Source: Dialister pneumosintes
GTDB taxonomy: Bacteria > Bacillota > Negativicutes > Veillonellales > Dialisteraceae
Assembly: GCF_001717505.1 (NCBI RefSeq)
Contig: NZ_CP017037.1
Location: 473,001-537,000, forward strand
Reading direction: 5' to 3'
DNA: 64,000 nt
The notes beneath the pieces were generated by a model that saw only the letters and a program-made list of their open reading frames with translations, did not search any database and was not told the DNA's origin. Below are positions 1-8,912 of the stretch, in pieces (within the stretch, counting starts at the first letter, position 1; the number at the start of each line of letters is the position of its first letter). The translations under genes and the position numbers were made by a program.

Positions 1-1257
1 TGGCAATGGTTAATATATACATTTCTTTTTACCTTATTTACTATCGGAAACATCTCTGCTGCTTTACTTTCTGAAGGAATGAGTGGGGCAGAAGTACGAA
101 TGCTACAAGAACAACTTGTATCTTGTGGATATTTAGCAAGAGCTGTAGACGGTGAATATGGTGCAACTACAGTAAAAGCGGTTCAATTATTTCAAGAAGA
201 TCATGGACTTGCCGTTACCGGTATGGTTGATGATAATACCGAAGAAAGTATTTACAATGCTACCACTAATCATCGAAAAGGTGGAGGACTTCTTTTAGCA
301 GAAGGTAATCAGGAAACATTAGTAAATACTTATCAACAAATTTTAAAGAACCATGGTTTTTTAGATGGAGAGGTGGATGGTGTTTATGGGCAAGATACTG
401 TAAATGCAGTATATGCGTTTCAAAGACATCAAAATCTCCCTGTATCCGGAGCCATAGATGAAGAAACAAGTGTAGCTTTAAATGCTATGGATACATCATT
501 TGATAAAGTGGCAAACAAAGATACTTCACGTGATTATTTGTGGGGAATGGGTGATGAAGGGAAAGATGTAAAGCGGATACAAGAAAAGTTAAAAAAGGCA
601 GGATATCTAACGGGAGAAGCCGATGGAATTTATGGAAATGATACTTTTAATGCTGTACAGAATTTACAAGCAGACTCGGGAATTCCAGTTACCGGTATGA
701 TTACAGAAACAACTTTATCGAAACTCAATCATCCAGCTAAAACAAAGAAAAATTCATCTGTAATCAAAGAAGGAATTTCTAATAATAAGGTGGTTAAGTT
801 GCAGAATTTACTTCTTTTACATGGCTTTAATCCGGGAATTGTTGATGGTTCTTTTGGTAAAGGGACAAAAGAAGCTGTGTTGGAAATGCAAAAACAATAT
901 GCTCTTCCTGTAACCGGCATAGTAGATGATAACGTATGGAGTCATTTGGAAACACCGCCTGTTTTTAATGGAATCTATAAAAAAGAAATGATTATGGATG
1001 CTACTGCATATACTCCTTATGATGGTGGTGGAAGTGGATATACTTATAGCGGCAATAAAGCAGGAAAAGGTCATGCAGCGGTAGATCCTAAGGTAATTCC
1101 AATAGGCAGTATTCTTTTTGTAGAAGGATATGGATATTGTATTGCAGATGATATTGGTGGAACCGTTATTGGAAATCATATAGATATATGTGTAGATACA
1201 GTAGATCAAGCTTACCAATGGGGCGTTAGAACCGTAAAAGTATATCTAGTACGATAA
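1..1257 (+). CDS. Secreted peptidoglycan-binding protein with C-terminal 3D domain (5' end cut by window)
   Basis: The reading frame is open from base 1, so the gene starts before the window; the first codons give a hydrophobic stretch ending in NISAA, like the end of a signal peptide. An ATG at 79 is internal. Four peptidoglycan-binding type-1 repeats follow (about residues 1-60, 75-135, 150-215 and 225-290 counted from that ATG), each with a DGxYGxxTxxAV-type core. The C-terminal 95 residues are a 3D domain: DATAYTPY, then AAVDPKVIPIGS and ADDIGG carry its conserved aspartates, the fold seen in MltA/Rpf-like cell-wall lytic enzymes. An extracytoplasmic role in wall binding and turnover is inferred. 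A strong terminator follows at once, so this ends a transcription unit. Confidence 0.85.
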   Translation, partial: WQWLIYTFLFTLFTIGNISAALLSEGMSGAEVRMLQEQLVSCGYLARAVDGEYGATTVKAVQLFQEDHGLAVTGMVDDNTEESIYNATTNHRKGGGLLLAEGNQETLVNTYQQILKNHGFLDGEVDGVYGQDTVNAVYAFQRHQNLPVSGAIDEETSVALNAMDTSFDKVANKDTSRDYLWGMGDEGKDVKRIQEKLKKAGYLTGEADGIYGNDTFNAVQNLQADSGIPVTGMITETTLSKLNHPAKTKKNSSVIKEGISNNKVVKLQNLLLLHGFNPGIVDGSFGKGTKEAVLEMQKQYALPVTGIVDDNVWSHLETPPVFNGIYKKEMIMDATAYTPYDGGGSGYTYSGNKAGKGHAAVDPKVIPIGSILFVEGYGYCIADDIGGTVIGNHIDICVDTVDQAYQWGVRTVKVYLVR

Positions 1258-1293
1258 AAAAGAGCTAACTTTATTTTAAAGTTAGCTCTTTTT
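1256..1293 (+). terminator. Rho-independent terminator after the 3D-domain gene
   Basis: An A-rich arm containing AGAGCTAACTTTA pairs with TAAAGTTAGCTCT across a very short loop and is followed by a run of T. The hairpin overlaps the stop codon of the preceding gene. Confidence 0.9.
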
Positions 1294-1460
1294 AGTATTT
1301 ATTTCCTAATAAAGATATTTATTAAACGTTTGAATTATATTTGTTTAGTATTATATACTGTTATAAGACCATATATAGAAAAAATATGATATTCTAGATA
1401 TTAATATTTAATAAAGAAAATTATATACAAAAGCCATTAAAAACGAAAGGAGAAAAGAAT

Positions 1461-2765
1461 ATGTTGAATATTTTTAAACAGAAAAGAAAACAGCTTCAAG
1501 AACAACCATTGCAATATTGGGAAGAATATTCTTATATACATGCTTTATCAAGAAATGATGATAAATTTTTGCTTACAGAAGAGTGCATAGATAGAGTTAG
1601 ACAACTTATAGATGTAAAAGTTATTGGGTATATGTTACCTGTACATGAGGAAGGGAAACCGGGAGTCCTTTTTATTGAATATAAAGGGGAAGAATACGAA
1701 TTTAGGTTTTATTACGTGGAACACGAGGTATCACATCTTGCAAATTTTCAAAGACATTTCTTTTTGGAAAAAGAAATGGATGAAGTGCAAAAGGCAACTA
1801 TGGCACTTTCTTCTTATATGAAGTTTGGGAAAGATGTGAGAAGTTCATATATTTTACAATTAAAATTGTTGCAGGCTTTAATGCCTAATACACTTGCTTT
1901 TGAAGATGAGAGTGCAGAAAAACTTATAAATAGAAAATGGGTAGAGCTTGCTGTCAATTCCAAATTACCTTGTGATTTTAAAGATTTATATACAGTGCAG
2001 GCAGTTATGGCTTCTGATACGGATATATGGATTCATACTCATGGTCTGGCAAGATGTAGTATAGCAGAGTTAGAAATTCTACATTCATCTAAATCTGTAT
2101 ATAATCATCATTACAGTATAATATCGACTCTTGCTAATATGGTTTTAGAAGGGGCATATGATGAAGAAAAAAACTATGCAATAATTGGGCAATTTATTAA
2201 TATGAATCCGATTATTGTTAGGAAGATTAGTTGGACAGAAGGGATTCTACAATATGACTCTACCGTTTTAGGGACTGAAAATGATAGGAAAAATAGTCAT
2301 AATTCAAAAAGTGAAATTATATTTATAATAAATGAGGAGAACGAAATATCTCTTCTTGAAGAAGTAAATACCTTACTTGCTAATAATCCGATTTTTTACA
2401 TTTCAAATGCAGAGACTCTAAGAATGAAAAATTTAGCTTTAGAGAGATTTTCTTATGTAAGAAAAGTTATGGCAATGAATGATAAAGAAAATTATACCGT
2501 ACTTATCAAAATGGGCTTAATAACGGATCATGGTGAACAAAGTGATAATAAAGAGCATATATGGTTTGAGTTATTACGTATGGAAGATAATATATTAAAC
2601 TTAAAATTAACACAAGAACCTTATGATATAGCAGCCCTACATGAAGGAGATGAAGGGACTTATTTTCTTGAGGAAATGACAGACTGGTTACTTTATACTC
2701 CATTCGGAAGAATCTCTCCTAATATGATATATTTATTAGACATTAATATGGATGAAGAAAAATAG
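1461..2765 (+). CDS. DUF4026/DUF2314-type protein of unknown function
   Basis: This encodes 434 residues with no signal peptide or membrane segment, so it is probably cytosolic. The start is set by AAAGGAG eight bases before the ATG. The central TDIWIHTHGLARCSIAELEIL block resembles the DUF4026 signature as I remember it, and a later DHGEQSDNKEHIWFELL segment resembles the start of a DUF2314 domain, so the protein looks like the two-part architecture seen in some Bacillota. No catalytic function is known to me. It stands alone behind a terminator and ahead of decayed membrane-protein genes; an association with immunity or toxin loci is possible but unproven. The family assignment is from memory of motifs. 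Confidence 0.6.
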   Translation: MLNIFKQKRKQLQEQPLQYWEEYSYIHALSRNDDKFLLTEECIDRVRQLIDVKVIGYMLPVHEEGKPGVLFIEYKGEEYEFRFYYVEHEVSHLANFQRHFFLEKEMDEVQKATMALSSYMKFGKDVRSSYILQLKLLQALMPNTLAFEDESAEKLINRKWVELAVNSKLPCDFKDLYTVQAVMASDTDIWIHTHGLARCSIAELEILHSSKSVYNHHYSIISTLANMVLEGAYDEEKNYAIIGQFINMNPIIVRKISWTEGILQYDSTVLGTENDRKNSHNSKSEIIFIINEENEISLLEEVNTLLANNPIFYISNAETLRMKNLALERFSYVRKVMAMNDKENYTVLIKMGLITDHGEQSDNKEHIWFELLRMEDNILNLKLTQEPYDIAALHEGDEGTYFLEEMTDWLLYTPFGRISPNMIYLLDINMDEEK

Positions 2766-2852
2766 TTTAAAATATGGTATGGAAGACTTCGCAGTGAAAC
2801 TTGTTACAAAAGAAAACTTTGGATAGGCAATTACCAGAGAGTGAGATAGTAT

Positions 2853-3381
2853 ATGAAATTAGATAATTTATCACAGAATCAAATACTTACTTTACAATGT
2901 CCACCAATGAACTATCTACTAGAACTTTTGATACGTGTGATTTCATTACTACCTATGATATTTACATATTTTAGTATTAAACTCGAATTTTTCAATGTTG
3001 GAGAATATGAAGTTGTTTTAGCATTGTTTTCTATGTTTATGATTGCTTTTGTGGAAATACATCTTCGCTTTAGAAAATATACAAGACTGGAAATTAGTGA
3101 AGATAATCATGTTCAATTTTATGAAGCTGGTAGAACAGGTAGCCTTTTAGAACTTATATTTGAATTAAAGGATATAGAGGAAGTACAATGTTCAAAATTA
3201 TTATTTTGAACATTGTGTTAGGCTAATTATTAAAATTAGAAATCCTCTTATACATAAATGGACATGAAAACCTAAATGGGTGAAGGCAAATAAGATTATC
3301 ACTAAAAATATTATTATTGATAGAAAAATGATGGGATTATTTAATGAGAGAATCAGAAAGTGTGGGTTTGTTTTTCATTAA
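2853..3381 (+). pseudogene. Remnant of a small membrane protein with PH-like tail
   Basis: An open frame of 118 codons starts at 2853 (GAGAGTGAG upstream) and encodes two hydrophobic segments (about residues 23-42 and 52-71) followed by a beta-rich tail (RKYTRLEISEDNHVQFYEAG). It stops at 3209 inside a perfect inverted repeat. In another frame, coding-like sequence resumes with KPKWVKANKIITKN and ends at 3381, looking like the missing C-terminal tail of the same kind of protein. I read the whole as one broken gene. A short coding-like piece (MEDFAVKLVTKENFG, around 2780-2824) just upstream also ends in a stop. No function can be assigned. Confidence 0.5.
3185..3216. repeat. Perfect 14-bp inverted repeat at the break of the membrane-protein remnant
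   Basis: Arms ACAATGTTCAAAAT and ATTTTGAACATTGT are separated by TATT. There is no T-run after it, so it is not a typical terminator. It includes the stop codon of the preceding open frame and lies where the coding frame is lost. Confidence 0.8.
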
Positions 3382-3470
3382 ATATCTATTTTTAATAGTC
3401 TTACTTATAACTGAAGTGTTACATAACAATTTATAATACTTATATTCAAACAAGAAAGTATAGGAAAATC

Positions 3471-3956
3471 ATGTATACCATATTATATGTACTCTTTTTA
3501 TGTATATCAGGATATTTTTTTATTTATAAAATGTTTAATCCACCACTTGGTCCTCATTACCAATTAAAATCAATTACTTTTACGATGGATAGACATAAAG
3601 TGGATAAGATAAATCAATTGGGAAAATATATTTATTCTATTAAAAGTAAAAGGAGATTTATTTTACCTACAGAGTTTGATTTATGGTCAGAAGTTATTTT
3701 ATTTGAAAACGGGATTGTCTTCAAAAGGAATAAAAAAGAAAAAACAGTGTTTTTTCATGAATTATATGCAATAGAGCCCATACTTATTAATTCACTTTTT
3801 GTGAAAAACAAGTACTTTGGATATGTCTTTAAATTTAAAAACAAGAATAAGATTATCTTAAAAAGTTGCAACTTATATCATTTAGATATTTGGATTACAC
3901 ATCTTTGTTCTTTGTTTCCTTCGGAAATCATAGATGCAATTATTATAGATTGTTAA
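3471..3956 (+). CDS. Small membrane-anchored protein, unknown
   Basis: This encodes 161 residues: one N-terminal hydrophobic segment (about residues 3-22) followed by a basic, beta-strand-rich soluble part (VILFENGIVFKRNKKEKTVFFHEL, then FKFKNKNKIIL). That layout, a membrane anchor plus a bacterial PH-like (YcxB-type) domain, is shared in general form with neighbouring genes in this island. Only a weak AGG is seen before the ATG. It may be functional or another truncated copy, since the N-terminus is short and surrounding genes are decayed. No known family is recognised. Confidence 0.45.
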   Translation: MYTILYVLFLCISGYFFIYKMFNPPLGPHYQLKSITFTMDRHKVDKINQLGKYIYSIKSKRRFILPTEFDLWSEVILFENGIVFKRNKKEKTVFFHELYAIEPILINSLFVKNKYFGYVFKFKNKNKIILKSCNLYHLDIWITHLCSLFPSEIIDAIIIDC

Positions 3957-4117
3957 ACGGTGATAAAAGAAAGTAAATAAACATTCCAAATATTATATAG
4001 ATAGATGGAACTGAAAGACAAAAAATAATATCACTTCCGACTTGCACGACAGTTGGATTACAAAAATACAATTTCAAAAACAGTTATTACATTTTACGTT
4101 TACGCAAGTGAGGAAAA

Positions 4118-4942
4118 ATGGATAAATATAAAATACTTTTTTAGCAATTTTGTCCCTAATATTTGCTTTGTTTTTAATTTTTGGGGAAGTATATTTTAAC
4201 AGTTTTTTCAAAGTTTTTCATGTGTTTCTACAAGTTTGTTTCTTATAGTTGTTTTTACTGTAGATTTTGCATTATTTACACCGTCTAATGATAATTTTAG
4301 TTTAAAGGGATATGTACAAACAGAAAGTGGATATAAAGGTATGATATTACATCTTGTATTCTTAGTTTCACTTATTCTTTTTGTGATTTCTTATCCTATA
4401 ACTTATTTTTATAAAGATATACACAACGGATTGGAGTCGTTGATATTTAACTTTTATTATTCGAGCAACTCCTGTATTTGGGGTCTGTATATCTTATATA
4501 GGTCTTACCTATGGATGTCATATGGATAGCGGGGGTAAATGGTATTATTTTACTCCCATTATATTAGTGGCACTTATATGGCGTGACATAGGAATGCAAG
4601 TTGTACATGCATTAGAGGATTTGAATACAGGTGTAACAAAAACTATTCTGTTTCCGGTAAATGCGGTTCAATTAGGTACAGACGGACGTCGTAAATTTTT
4701 TACAAGCATAACTACTTCCAAACGTAGGTTTAGCTTTAGCGAATTAGAGGTATTTTTACTTGATAATGGTTCAGAATATTTTATTAATGATGCCATGAAA
4801 TATCTCATCAAAAGTATCTCAGCCTAAGAAACAAAAGAATAATTTAACTTTGTATATTACTTATTACCCAAATTCTAAAGTGGTAGAATCATATACATTT
4901 TTAGAATCTAAGAATATATATCTAATAGATATTAAAATGTAA
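4118..4942 (+). pseudogene. Multiply frameshifted membrane-protein gene
   Basis: Coding-like sequence runs through five frame segments. ATG 4118 gives MDKYKILF then a stop, but the next frame continues LAILSLIFALFLIFGEVYF. From about 4240 the frame shifts to IVVFTVDFALFTPSNDN, near 4450 it shifts to RATPVFGVCISYIGLTYG, and near 4817 to QPKKQKNNLTLYITYYPN, ending at TAA 4942. Joined, these give about 270 residues with four or so membrane segments and a C-terminal PH-like tail. Several independent single-base shifts in T- and A-rich tracts make sequencing error an unlikely sole explanation; a decaying gene is the simplest reading. The two open frames inside (4236-4529 and 4522-4827) should not be called as separate genes. 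Confidence 0.65.
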
Positions 4943-5011
4943 AATTTTTTTTAATAGATATGTGTATAAAATATTTTCCGATGAATTTATAAAGATATTC
5001 CTAAAATATTT

Positions 5012-5046
5012 AAAGCGATAGAAAAATAAAAATTCTATCGCTTTTA
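5012..5046 (+). terminator. Terminator-like hairpin after the broken membrane gene
   Basis: A 12-bp stem AAAGCGATAGAA / TTCTATCGCTTT with a 9-base A-rich loop is followed by TTTTAGTTTG. The T-run is short, so termination is likely but weaker. Confidence 0.65.
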
Positions 5047-5079
5047 GTTTGTCCCATGTATGTGGTTTGTTAAAATATT

Positions 5080-5088
5080 TGATATAAT
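5080..5088 (+). promoter_or_regulatory. Extended -10 promoter for the 376-residue membrane protein
   Basis: TGATATAAT matches an extended -10 element (TGnTATAAT). It lies about 70 bases before the gene at 5157 and just after a terminator. No good -35 at 17 bases is seen, as is usual for extended -10 promoters. Confidence 0.5.
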
Positions 5089-5156
5089 AAATTAAACACA
5101 TTTATTTTAAAATTTAATTTTGTATAAAGGAAAACAGTAATGTTGGAGGGAATTTG

Positions 5157-6284
5157 ATGGAAGAAAAGAAATTATTCAAAACTGGACGATGGTTAGCAAT
5201 AATAAGAGTTGTTTTTCTTTCTATGTTCGTCCTACTTTTTTCCTATACAGGAATGATAATGATGAAAGATCATTGGCAGGGAGAAAATGTGCTTTCTGCC
5301 GATACATTTGGTGATTATGTATATATAGATGTTATGTATGCCAGTCCTCCCTTTGCAAGTGATAGTGAAGGAAATAAATGTATTTTTGTGACAACTAAAG
5401 ATGGCGACAATTTCCGTGACTGTATGTTTGTTATCTCTGAACGTGATTTTGAAAAAAGTGGTCTAAAAAAACTATCAGAAAATACAATAGAGACTGCTAA
5501 AGATATCCCCGCGGTACATGTAAATGCTTACTTGAGAGAATCTTATCAACAACTAAATAAAGTAGCTGAAAAATATTATAAACTTTATATAGGTGATGAA
5601 TCTTTAGTTAACCCGTTTAAATATCTTGGTAACTTCTATTTAGAATATACAGAAGAAGGATTATTTCAACGCATGGATATAATGGATTATATAGTTTATG
5701 TAGGGTTAGGCATCCTTATTGGTATGTGTGTTATGGAAATAGTACAAATAATAAAGAAGCAAAAGAGGAAAGAAAATAAAATTGCCTTGTGTAAAGAATT
5801 ATACGAACGAGATGGTGAATATGCAAAAGGAATACGTGAAATAGATAGTCCTGAAACTACATTCTATAAGGGCGCAAAACTCTATATTACACCTCATTAT
5901 ATTGTGTCTATAAGTGAAGGGGTCGAAGTGTTTCGCATTGAAAATATCAAAGAATTATATGGATATGATAAATCAAGTAGGAATGTATTAATGTCTTTAC
6001 TGTTTGGATTGTTTGCCGGATATCGAGTGGAACATGCGTTAGCAGCAGTCACTTCTGATAACGAATTGCATCTTTTTGCAAAATTTTGGAGAGTTGGGAA
6101 AATGCATGATGAGATAGTCAGAAAATTAATACAAAAAAATCCCAATATTCTTTTGGGAAGAAAGACTGTATCTGTGCATGAATTGGAACAAAATATATCT
6201 GAACTCAAACTTTCTAATGTACCGGGTTTTTATGGTAATGTAGATGTTTGGAAAGGACGTGTAAAAGAAACTTTTATTTCATAA
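5157..6284 (+). CDS. Membrane protein with two anchor segments and cytosolic PH-like domain, unknown
   Basis: The protein has 375 residues. GGAGGG lies seven bases before ATG 5157; an in-frame TTG directly before it is less likely. A first membrane segment (about residues 12-34) is followed by an outside loop of about 140 residues, a second segment (about 178-198, IVYVGLGILIGMCVMEIV), and a cytosolic region with a YITPHYIVS...FRIENIKELYGYDKS block typical in shape of bacterial PH-like domains. Intact promoter, ribosome site and length suggest a working gene, unlike the remnants on both sides. Function unknown; the family could not be named. Confidence 0.65.
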   Translation: MEEKKLFKTGRWLAIIRVVFLSMFVLLFSYTGMIMMKDHWQGENVLSADTFGDYVYIDVMYASPPFASDSEGNKCIFVTTKDGDNFRDCMFVISERDFEKSGLKKLSENTIETAKDIPAVHVNAYLRESYQQLNKVAEKYYKLYIGDESLVNPFKYLGNFYLEYTEEGLFQRMDIMDYIVYVGLGILIGMCVMEIVQIIKKQKRKENKIALCKELYERDGEYAKGIREIDSPETTFYKGAKLYITPHYIVSISEGVEVFRIENIKELYGYDKSSRNVLMSLLFGLFAGYRVEHALAAVTSDNELHLFAKFWRVGKMHDEIVRKLIQKNPNILLGRKTVSVHELEQNISELKLSNVPGFYGNVDVWKGRVKETFIS

Positions 6285-6293
6285 TGGAAATAA

Positions 6294-6633
6294 ATTATTG
6301 AAAATAGTATTGGTGGCAAATCTAAAAGCAAACTATACAGTATGGATAAGTATTATAGAGATAAGAAAATGTTAAAAACTACCGACAAAAAGCAACTATC
6401 TAAGAAATATACAGATTTTGAAGCTGTCAAGGAACTTATATCAGCGGAATATTGAATAATTGTATTCAGGATCAGCATAGAGCAGACAGTACAATAAAGA
6501 TGGGAGAAATTTCTTGAGTCGGGAGTGAAGAAATAAATGAATGCTAAATTTTATAGGATAATGTGCCGGAAGGAGATTATGAGAAAAAGACAAAGATTCT
6601 TGCAAATAAACATTATTTAAGGAATATTATTAT
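6294..6633 (+). pseudogene. Remnants of an unidentified soluble protein
   Basis: No intact gene fills this gap of about 350 bases, but it is not random. A frame from 6294 to 6455 reads DKYYRDKKMLKTTDKKQL and TDFEAVKELISAEY before TGA. A shift of one base continues it as LNNCIQDQHRADSTIKMGEIS to 6517. Further coding-like fragments (DNVPEGDYEKKTKILANKHY) lie before 6633. These look like the tail of a charged soluble protein that has lost its start and frame. No family is recognised. Confidence 0.4.
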
Positions 6634-7380
6634 ATGAATTATATAGGAATATTTATCACAGCTGCTGTAATTTTTATTGTAACGATCATTTTATTTTATT
6701 GGCTTCTTAATGGTAAAGATTTAATGATATGCATTGAAGGAATAAGAAGAGCAAAGAAAAATAAAGGAAGCTCTGTTTGCTATATGGAGAATGGCTATAT
6801 GTATTGGACCTTCAAAATGAATGACCGTAAACTTTTGCAGAGTTTTCTTTATTTTATCTTATTTTTAATACTAGGATATATCATATTTTTAACTCGAAGC
6901 TCCTACATATATCTTCCTCAATATGATTCTGTCAGAGAGTGGGGATGGAGTGTTTGTCTTTTGTTAATTGTATTTATGGGGATTCTGCTTAGTCTTGCTT
7001 ACAATATAGTATTAGGGATTTTTAAGAGTTATCCCATGGAAATTATTTTTGAGGAAAATCAGTTTACTATAAACTATAGTCGCGGAGAAACAAAATCTAT
7101 TCCGTACTATGCCATTAAAGATATTAAATTTGATCTTTGGGTTCCAGGGAGAGGGCGCGGCAAAGTGTTTTTTCCGGCTTTTTACTTTTATAACAATGGA
7201 CGATATGTGTCCGGCAGGAAACTTATATGCAAGGCTGAAGTACTGGATAAAGAAAGCTATTTTCTTGTATCTGCACAGCTTAAGAAACATGGATTAAAAT
7301 ACCGAGAGCCTAAGAATACCATGGAAGCATACGAGCGTGCAAGAGTTAGGAAAAACTATAACAGGCATTGGCTTGAGTAG
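6634..7380 (+). CDS. Three-segment membrane protein with PH-like tail, unknown
   Basis: This encodes 248 residues. Hydrophobic segments lie at about 4-25, 69-88 and 107-130, followed by a soluble C-terminal half starting PMEIIFEENQFTINYSRGETKSIPYYAIKDI, a strand pattern like bacterial PH-like (YcxB) domains. Upstream AAGGAAT supports the ATG. It has the same general plan (membrane segments then PH-like tail) as its neighbours at 3471 and 5157, suggesting a diverged family amplified locally, though pairwise identity cannot be judged by eye. Function unknown. Confidence 0.6.
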   Translation: MNYIGIFITAAVIFIVTIILFYWLLNGKDLMICIEGIRRAKKNKGSSVCYMENGYMYWTFKMNDRKLLQSFLYFILFLILGYIIFLTRSSYIYLPQYDSVREWGWSVCLLLIVFMGILLSLAYNIVLGIFKSYPMEIIFEENQFTINYSRGETKSIPYYAIKDIKFDLWVPGRGRGKVFFPAFYFYNNGRYVSGRKLICKAEVLDKESYFLVSAQLKKHGLKYREPKNTMEAYERARVRKNYNRHWLE

Positions 7381-7484
7381 ATTTTTAGACATTCTTCACA
7401 TAATTTTTGCAAAAGATGGTTTAATATAGTGTAGTATTTAAATATAAATTGCGCACAATCTAATTAAGTTGAGTGAGATTAATT

Positions 7485-8447
7485 ATGAAAAAAGATATAT
7501 ATTTTGCAGGTGGATGCTTTTGGGGAACAGAACACATTTTTAAAAGAATTCCGGGTGTTTTAGACACGACCGTAGGTTATGCAAATGGCAGCATGGAAAA
7601 TCCAAGCTACGAGGATGTTTGCTACAAAGATACCGAACATAGAGAAACCGTAAAGGTAACATATGATGATACCAAACTATCGCTTTCAATGCTTGTACAA
7701 GCTTTCTTTATGGTAATTGACCCTACTGTTAAAAACAGACAGGGAAACGATATAGGAAGCCAATATCAAACAGGAGTATATTATGTGGATAAAGAGGATC
7801 TATCGCTTCTCGAGAATACTTTTTCCAAAGAAAAAACTAAACATAATGAGTTTTATGTTGAACTTAAGCCACTTGATAATTTCTATGATGCCGAATGGTA
7901 TCATCAAGATTACTTAGATAAAAATCCAGATGGTTATTGTCATATTTCTTATGAAGAGATGGATAAAGTCAGGAAGATGTTTGCAACTGAAATCGAAAGC
8001 AATGAGTATAAGCAGACAGAAACAGACGATCAACTTTTTTTTAGAATTGGAGCACAAGCCTTTGATGTAGTAAAGAAAGCTGGTACCGAGGCCCCCTATT
8101 CAGGCGAATACAACGATTTCTTTGAAAAGGGACTTTACGTAGACATTGTGAGCGGTGAACCGCTGTTTACATCAAATGACAAGTTTAACTCCGGTTGCGG
8201 TTGGCCGGCATTCAGCAAACCAATTTCAGAAGATCATGTAAATTATAAGAGGGATAACACTTTAGGTATGAATCGTGTGGAGGTTCGCAGTAAAGGCGCC
8301 AATTCGCACCTTGGACATGTATTTCAAGACGGACCGGAAGAACTCGGGGGGATGAGATATTGTATTAATTCTGCAGCGCTTCGTTTTATACCATTTGATA
8401 AACTAGATGAAGAAGGCTACGGTGAATTTAAGAAGTTGATAAACTAA
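7485..8447 (+). CDS. msrAB: Fused peptide methionine sulfoxide reductase MsrA/MsrB
   Basis: It repairs both stereoisomers of methionine sulfoxide in oxidised proteins. The N-terminal MsrA domain (about residues 1-155) carries the catalytic GCFWGTE motif and [10 protein letters not shown] near its end. The C-terminal MsrB domain (about 180-315) has CGWPAF, HLGHVF and the catalytic cysteine in [11 protein letters not shown]. The usual MsrB zinc cysteine pairs are not evident, as in other zinc-free MsrB. There is no signal peptide, so it is cytosolic. I prefer ATG 7485; an in-frame GTG at 7473 would add four residues. It is followed after 16 bases by the Spx/ArsC-like gene, so the two may be co-transcribed as an oxidative-stress pair (inference). 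Confidence 0.95.
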   Translation: MKKDIYFAGGCFWGTEHIFKRIPGVLDTTVGYANGSMENPSYEDVCYKDTEHRETVKVTYDDTKLSLSMLVQAFFMVIDPTVKNRQGNDIGSQYQTGVYYVDKEDLSLLENTFSKEKTKHNEFYVELKPLDNFYDAEWYHQDYLDKNPDGYCHISYEEMDKVRKMFATEIESNEYKQTETDDQLFFRIGAQAFDVVKKAGTEAPYSGEYNDFFEKGLYVDIVSGEPLFTSNDKFNSGCGWPAFSKPISEDHVNYKRDNTLGMNRVEVRSKGANSHLGHVFQDGPEELGGMRYCINSAALRFIPFDKLDEEGYGEFKKLIN

Positions 8448-8463
8448 AGGTTAGGTATGAGAG

Positions 8464-8823
8464 ATGAAAATATTATTTAATGAGTACCCTAAATGTAGCA
8501 CTTGTCAAAAAGCAAAGAAATGGCTTGATTCACATAAAATTGAGTATGATGATAGGCATATTGTAGAAAATAATCCGACGAAAGAAGAGTTAAAATTATG
8601 GATTGCCAAAAGCAATAAGCCAATAAAGAAATTTTTTAACACTAGCGGAATGCTGTATAGGGAAATGGAATTAAAAGATAAGTTGCCACAAATGACAGAA
8701 GATGAACAGCTTGATTGGCTATCTAGCAATGGAATGCTTGTGAAACGGCCACTTGTTGTAGGTGAAAATTTTGTTCTCGTAGGATTTAAAGAAAGAGAAT
8801 GGGAAGAAACGTTTTTGAAATAA
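8464..8823 (+). CDS. Spx/ArsC-family protein (arsenate reductase-like)
   Basis: The 119-residue length matches the ArsC/Spx/YffB thioredoxin-fold family. CSTC at residues 11-14 gives the CxxC redox pair at the usual place after the first strand, and the conserved region LVKRPLVV is present near residue 95. Members are either glutaredoxin-linked arsenate reductase-like enzymes or Spx-type redox regulators that bind RNA polymerase alpha; sequence alone does not decide. Position directly after msrAB favours a role in thiol or oxidative stress. Start ATG 8464 lies within GAGATGAAA. Confidence 0.85.
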   Translation: MKILFNEYPKCSTCQKAKKWLDSHKIEYDDRHIVENNPTKEELKLWIAKSNKPIKKFFNTSGMLYREMELKDKLPQMTEDEQLDWLSSNGMLVKRPLVVGENFVLVGFKEREWEETFLK

Positions 8824-8912
8824 ATATTCAGAAGTTATTAAGAAAAGGTTAATAAATTAAATATTGTATACAATTGTTTTTTTATAATAAAATAGCTTAA
8901 GAGATAAAAAAT

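Noticed and set aside
817-1218. 133-codon frame opposite the 3D-domain gene
   Set aside because: Lies opposite a well-supported gene and encodes low-complexity Ile/Ser/Thr sequence.
4236-4529. 97-codon frame starting at TTG as a separate gene
   Set aside because: Its sequence continues from and into other frames of one larger membrane-protein remnant.
8856-8886. Short palindrome TTGTATACAA with T-run as a terminator after the Spx/ArsC-like gene
   Set aside because: Stem only five pairs and AT-rich; too weak to call.
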